The notes under the pieces: generated by a model
What the model was told of the DNA's origin: nothing
What the model saw: only the letters and a program-made list of their open reading frames with translations
Database searches by the model: none
Position numbers and translations under genes: made by a program
Assembly: GCA_002315335.1 (NCBI GenBank)
Contig: DCGW01000040.1
Location: 1-6,328 of the forward strand
DNA from: Firmicutes bacterium UBA1768
GTDB taxonomy: Bacteria; Bacillota; Clostridia; Peptostreptococcales; Anaerovoracaceae
Length of the DNA: 6,328 nt
Direction: 5' to 3'
Shown: positions 5,530 to 6,328 of the stretch, piece by piece
Position numbering within the stretch: the stretch's first letter is position 1
How the letters are laid out: each line of letters starts with the position of its first letter

Positions 5530-6328
5530 ATGAAAGGTAAAATATTTGATTCATATGGGTATGAACTCATAACTCTTGAAGAAAACAACAGCTATTCCTT
5601 TGGCAGGGAGCGGTCTGATGAGGGGAGCGGTCTGCAAATAGAAGATATTTTTGTAAGCAGAAAGCATGCAACCTTGGGATACAGCAATGGCTTTCATATT
5701 ACTGATGAGGGGTCAAAAAACGGAACCTTTGTAAATGGAGCTAAGCTGGTTCCGGGCGAACGGGTTTTTCTTTCAAATGGGGATAGATTGAAGCTTGCGG
5801 GCAGGGAATATGCGTTTAATTTGGTATCAGATGATAATTCAATGTGTTTTAACGACTCGAGCAGAGTGAAAAAATCGGGCATTTTTTCTGACTGGAGCGG
5901 TTCAATATTGGTAAACAGTCCTTATGGCATGCCTGTTGGAAGTGGCGAGGAAGGAAAAAAACACCATGAAAGGAATACTGATTATGAACCTTTAATGAAT
6001 ACTGCTGACAGAAGTTTTTTGGAAAAGTATAGGTCTGAAAAAACACCTTCAGAAAGATCTGCTTATCAAGACGCCGAGGAGATCCGAGAAGATGAGGAAA
6101 ACGAGGCGGGAGAATGGGGACCGTTTAAATATAGATTGAGGTCTTCTGCTGCCGGAAGAAGACTTGGAGTGGAAACTGAAAAAAATGGCTGTGTTGAATA
6201 TCAAATAAGGATGATAGAAGAAAATCCGGGACTCATGATAGGTGAGGTAATTCATGTAAGAAATCTGGATAATGATTGTTTTCTATGTGAGATAGGAGGC
6301 AGGTTTTCCATAAAAGACTATGTGGAAA
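5530..6328 (+). CDS. FHA-domain protein with downstream DUF6382-like segment (3' end cut by window)
   Basis: The reading frame is open to the window end, with at least 266 residues visible. An N-terminal FHA domain (about residues 3-100) shows its phosphopeptide-binding landmarks: FGR (Arg26), SRKH (Ser43 and His46), SKNGT (62-66) and NG (69-70). FHA domains bind phosphothreonine peptides, so the protein could link Tad assembly to Ser/Thr kinase signalling. A charged, low-complexity linker follows (about 105-195; DAEEIREDEENEAGEWG). A second folded segment (about 198-266) includes VEYQIRMIEENPG and FLCEIGGRFSIKDYVE and resembles the start of DUF6382, a domain I recall with FHA in clostridial Tad loci. 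No membrane segment is seen in this part. The ATG at 5530 is preferred, with GGATGG upstream at usable spacing; the ATG at 5518 has AGG directly against it and no spacer. The FHA call is secure; the DUF6382 call is tentative. Confidence 0.88.
   Translation, partial: MKGKIFDSYGYELITLEENNSYSFGRERSDEGSGLQIEDIFVSRKHATLGYSNGFHITDEGSKNGTFVNGAKLVPGERVFLSNGDRLKLAGREYAFNLVSDDNSMCFNDSSRVKKSGIFSDWSGSILVNSPYGMPVGSGEEGKKHHERNTDYEPLMNTADRSFLEKYRSEKTPSERSAYQDAEEIREDEENEAGEWGPFKYRLRSSAAGRRLGVETEKNGCVEYQIRMIEENPGLMIGEVIHVRNLDNDCFLCEIGGRFSIKDYVE

Overview
The window is one plus-strand run of seven genes from a Tad (tight adherence, Flp-type IVb) pilus locus. The gene set and protein styles fit a monoderm anaerobe of the Bacillota, most likely class Clostridia. 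Supporting points are a short Flp1-type pilin, a DUF5702/TadG-like protein, an FHA protein at the end of the cluster, Gram-positive-type Shine-Dalgarno (SD) sites, frequent AGA/ATA codons, and no outer-membrane secretin (RcpA/CpaC) or RcpB-type gene in the part seen. Genus and species cannot be read from this sequence.

Layout: 1-665 is the C-terminal part of the TadA/CpaF secretion ATPase, cut by the window start. 649-1422 is a TadB-like inner-membrane platform protein. 1435-2694 is a TadC-like platform protein carrying an extra extracytoplasmic region of about 200 residues. 2710-2892 is the small Flp1-type pilin, behind the strongest SD site in the window. 2894-3133 is a short TadE-like pseudopilin. 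3130-4701 is a large TadG-like/DUF5702 protein. 4702-4865 is the only sizeable intergenic gap and holds a 39-bp tandem repeat of about 2.5 copies. 4866-5510 is a second TadE-like protein ending in a Cys/His-rich mini-domain. 5530 to the window end is an FHA-domain protein that runs off the edge.

How they work together: the ATPase powers the TadB/TadC platform, which extrudes mature Flp1 subunits into a pilus. The TadE-like and TadG-like proteins carry prepilin-like N-termini and probably act as minor pilins or assembly and anchoring factors. The FHA protein could link assembly to Ser/Thr phosphorylation. The prepilin peptidase, the TadZ/CpaE ATPase and the N-terminal half of TadA are not in the window. 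Genes from tadA to the DUF5702 gene overlap or lie within 15 bp of one another and look like one operon. The repeat-bearing gap is the most likely place for a change in expression.

No RNA gene, insertion sequence, CRISPR array, convincing promoter or intrinsic terminator was found. The less ordinary signals are the Ig-like ectodomain in TadC, the Cys/His tail on the second TadE-like protein, the 39-bp repeat, the atypical pilin cleavage motif, and the FHA protein with a DUF6382-like segment after the FHA domain.
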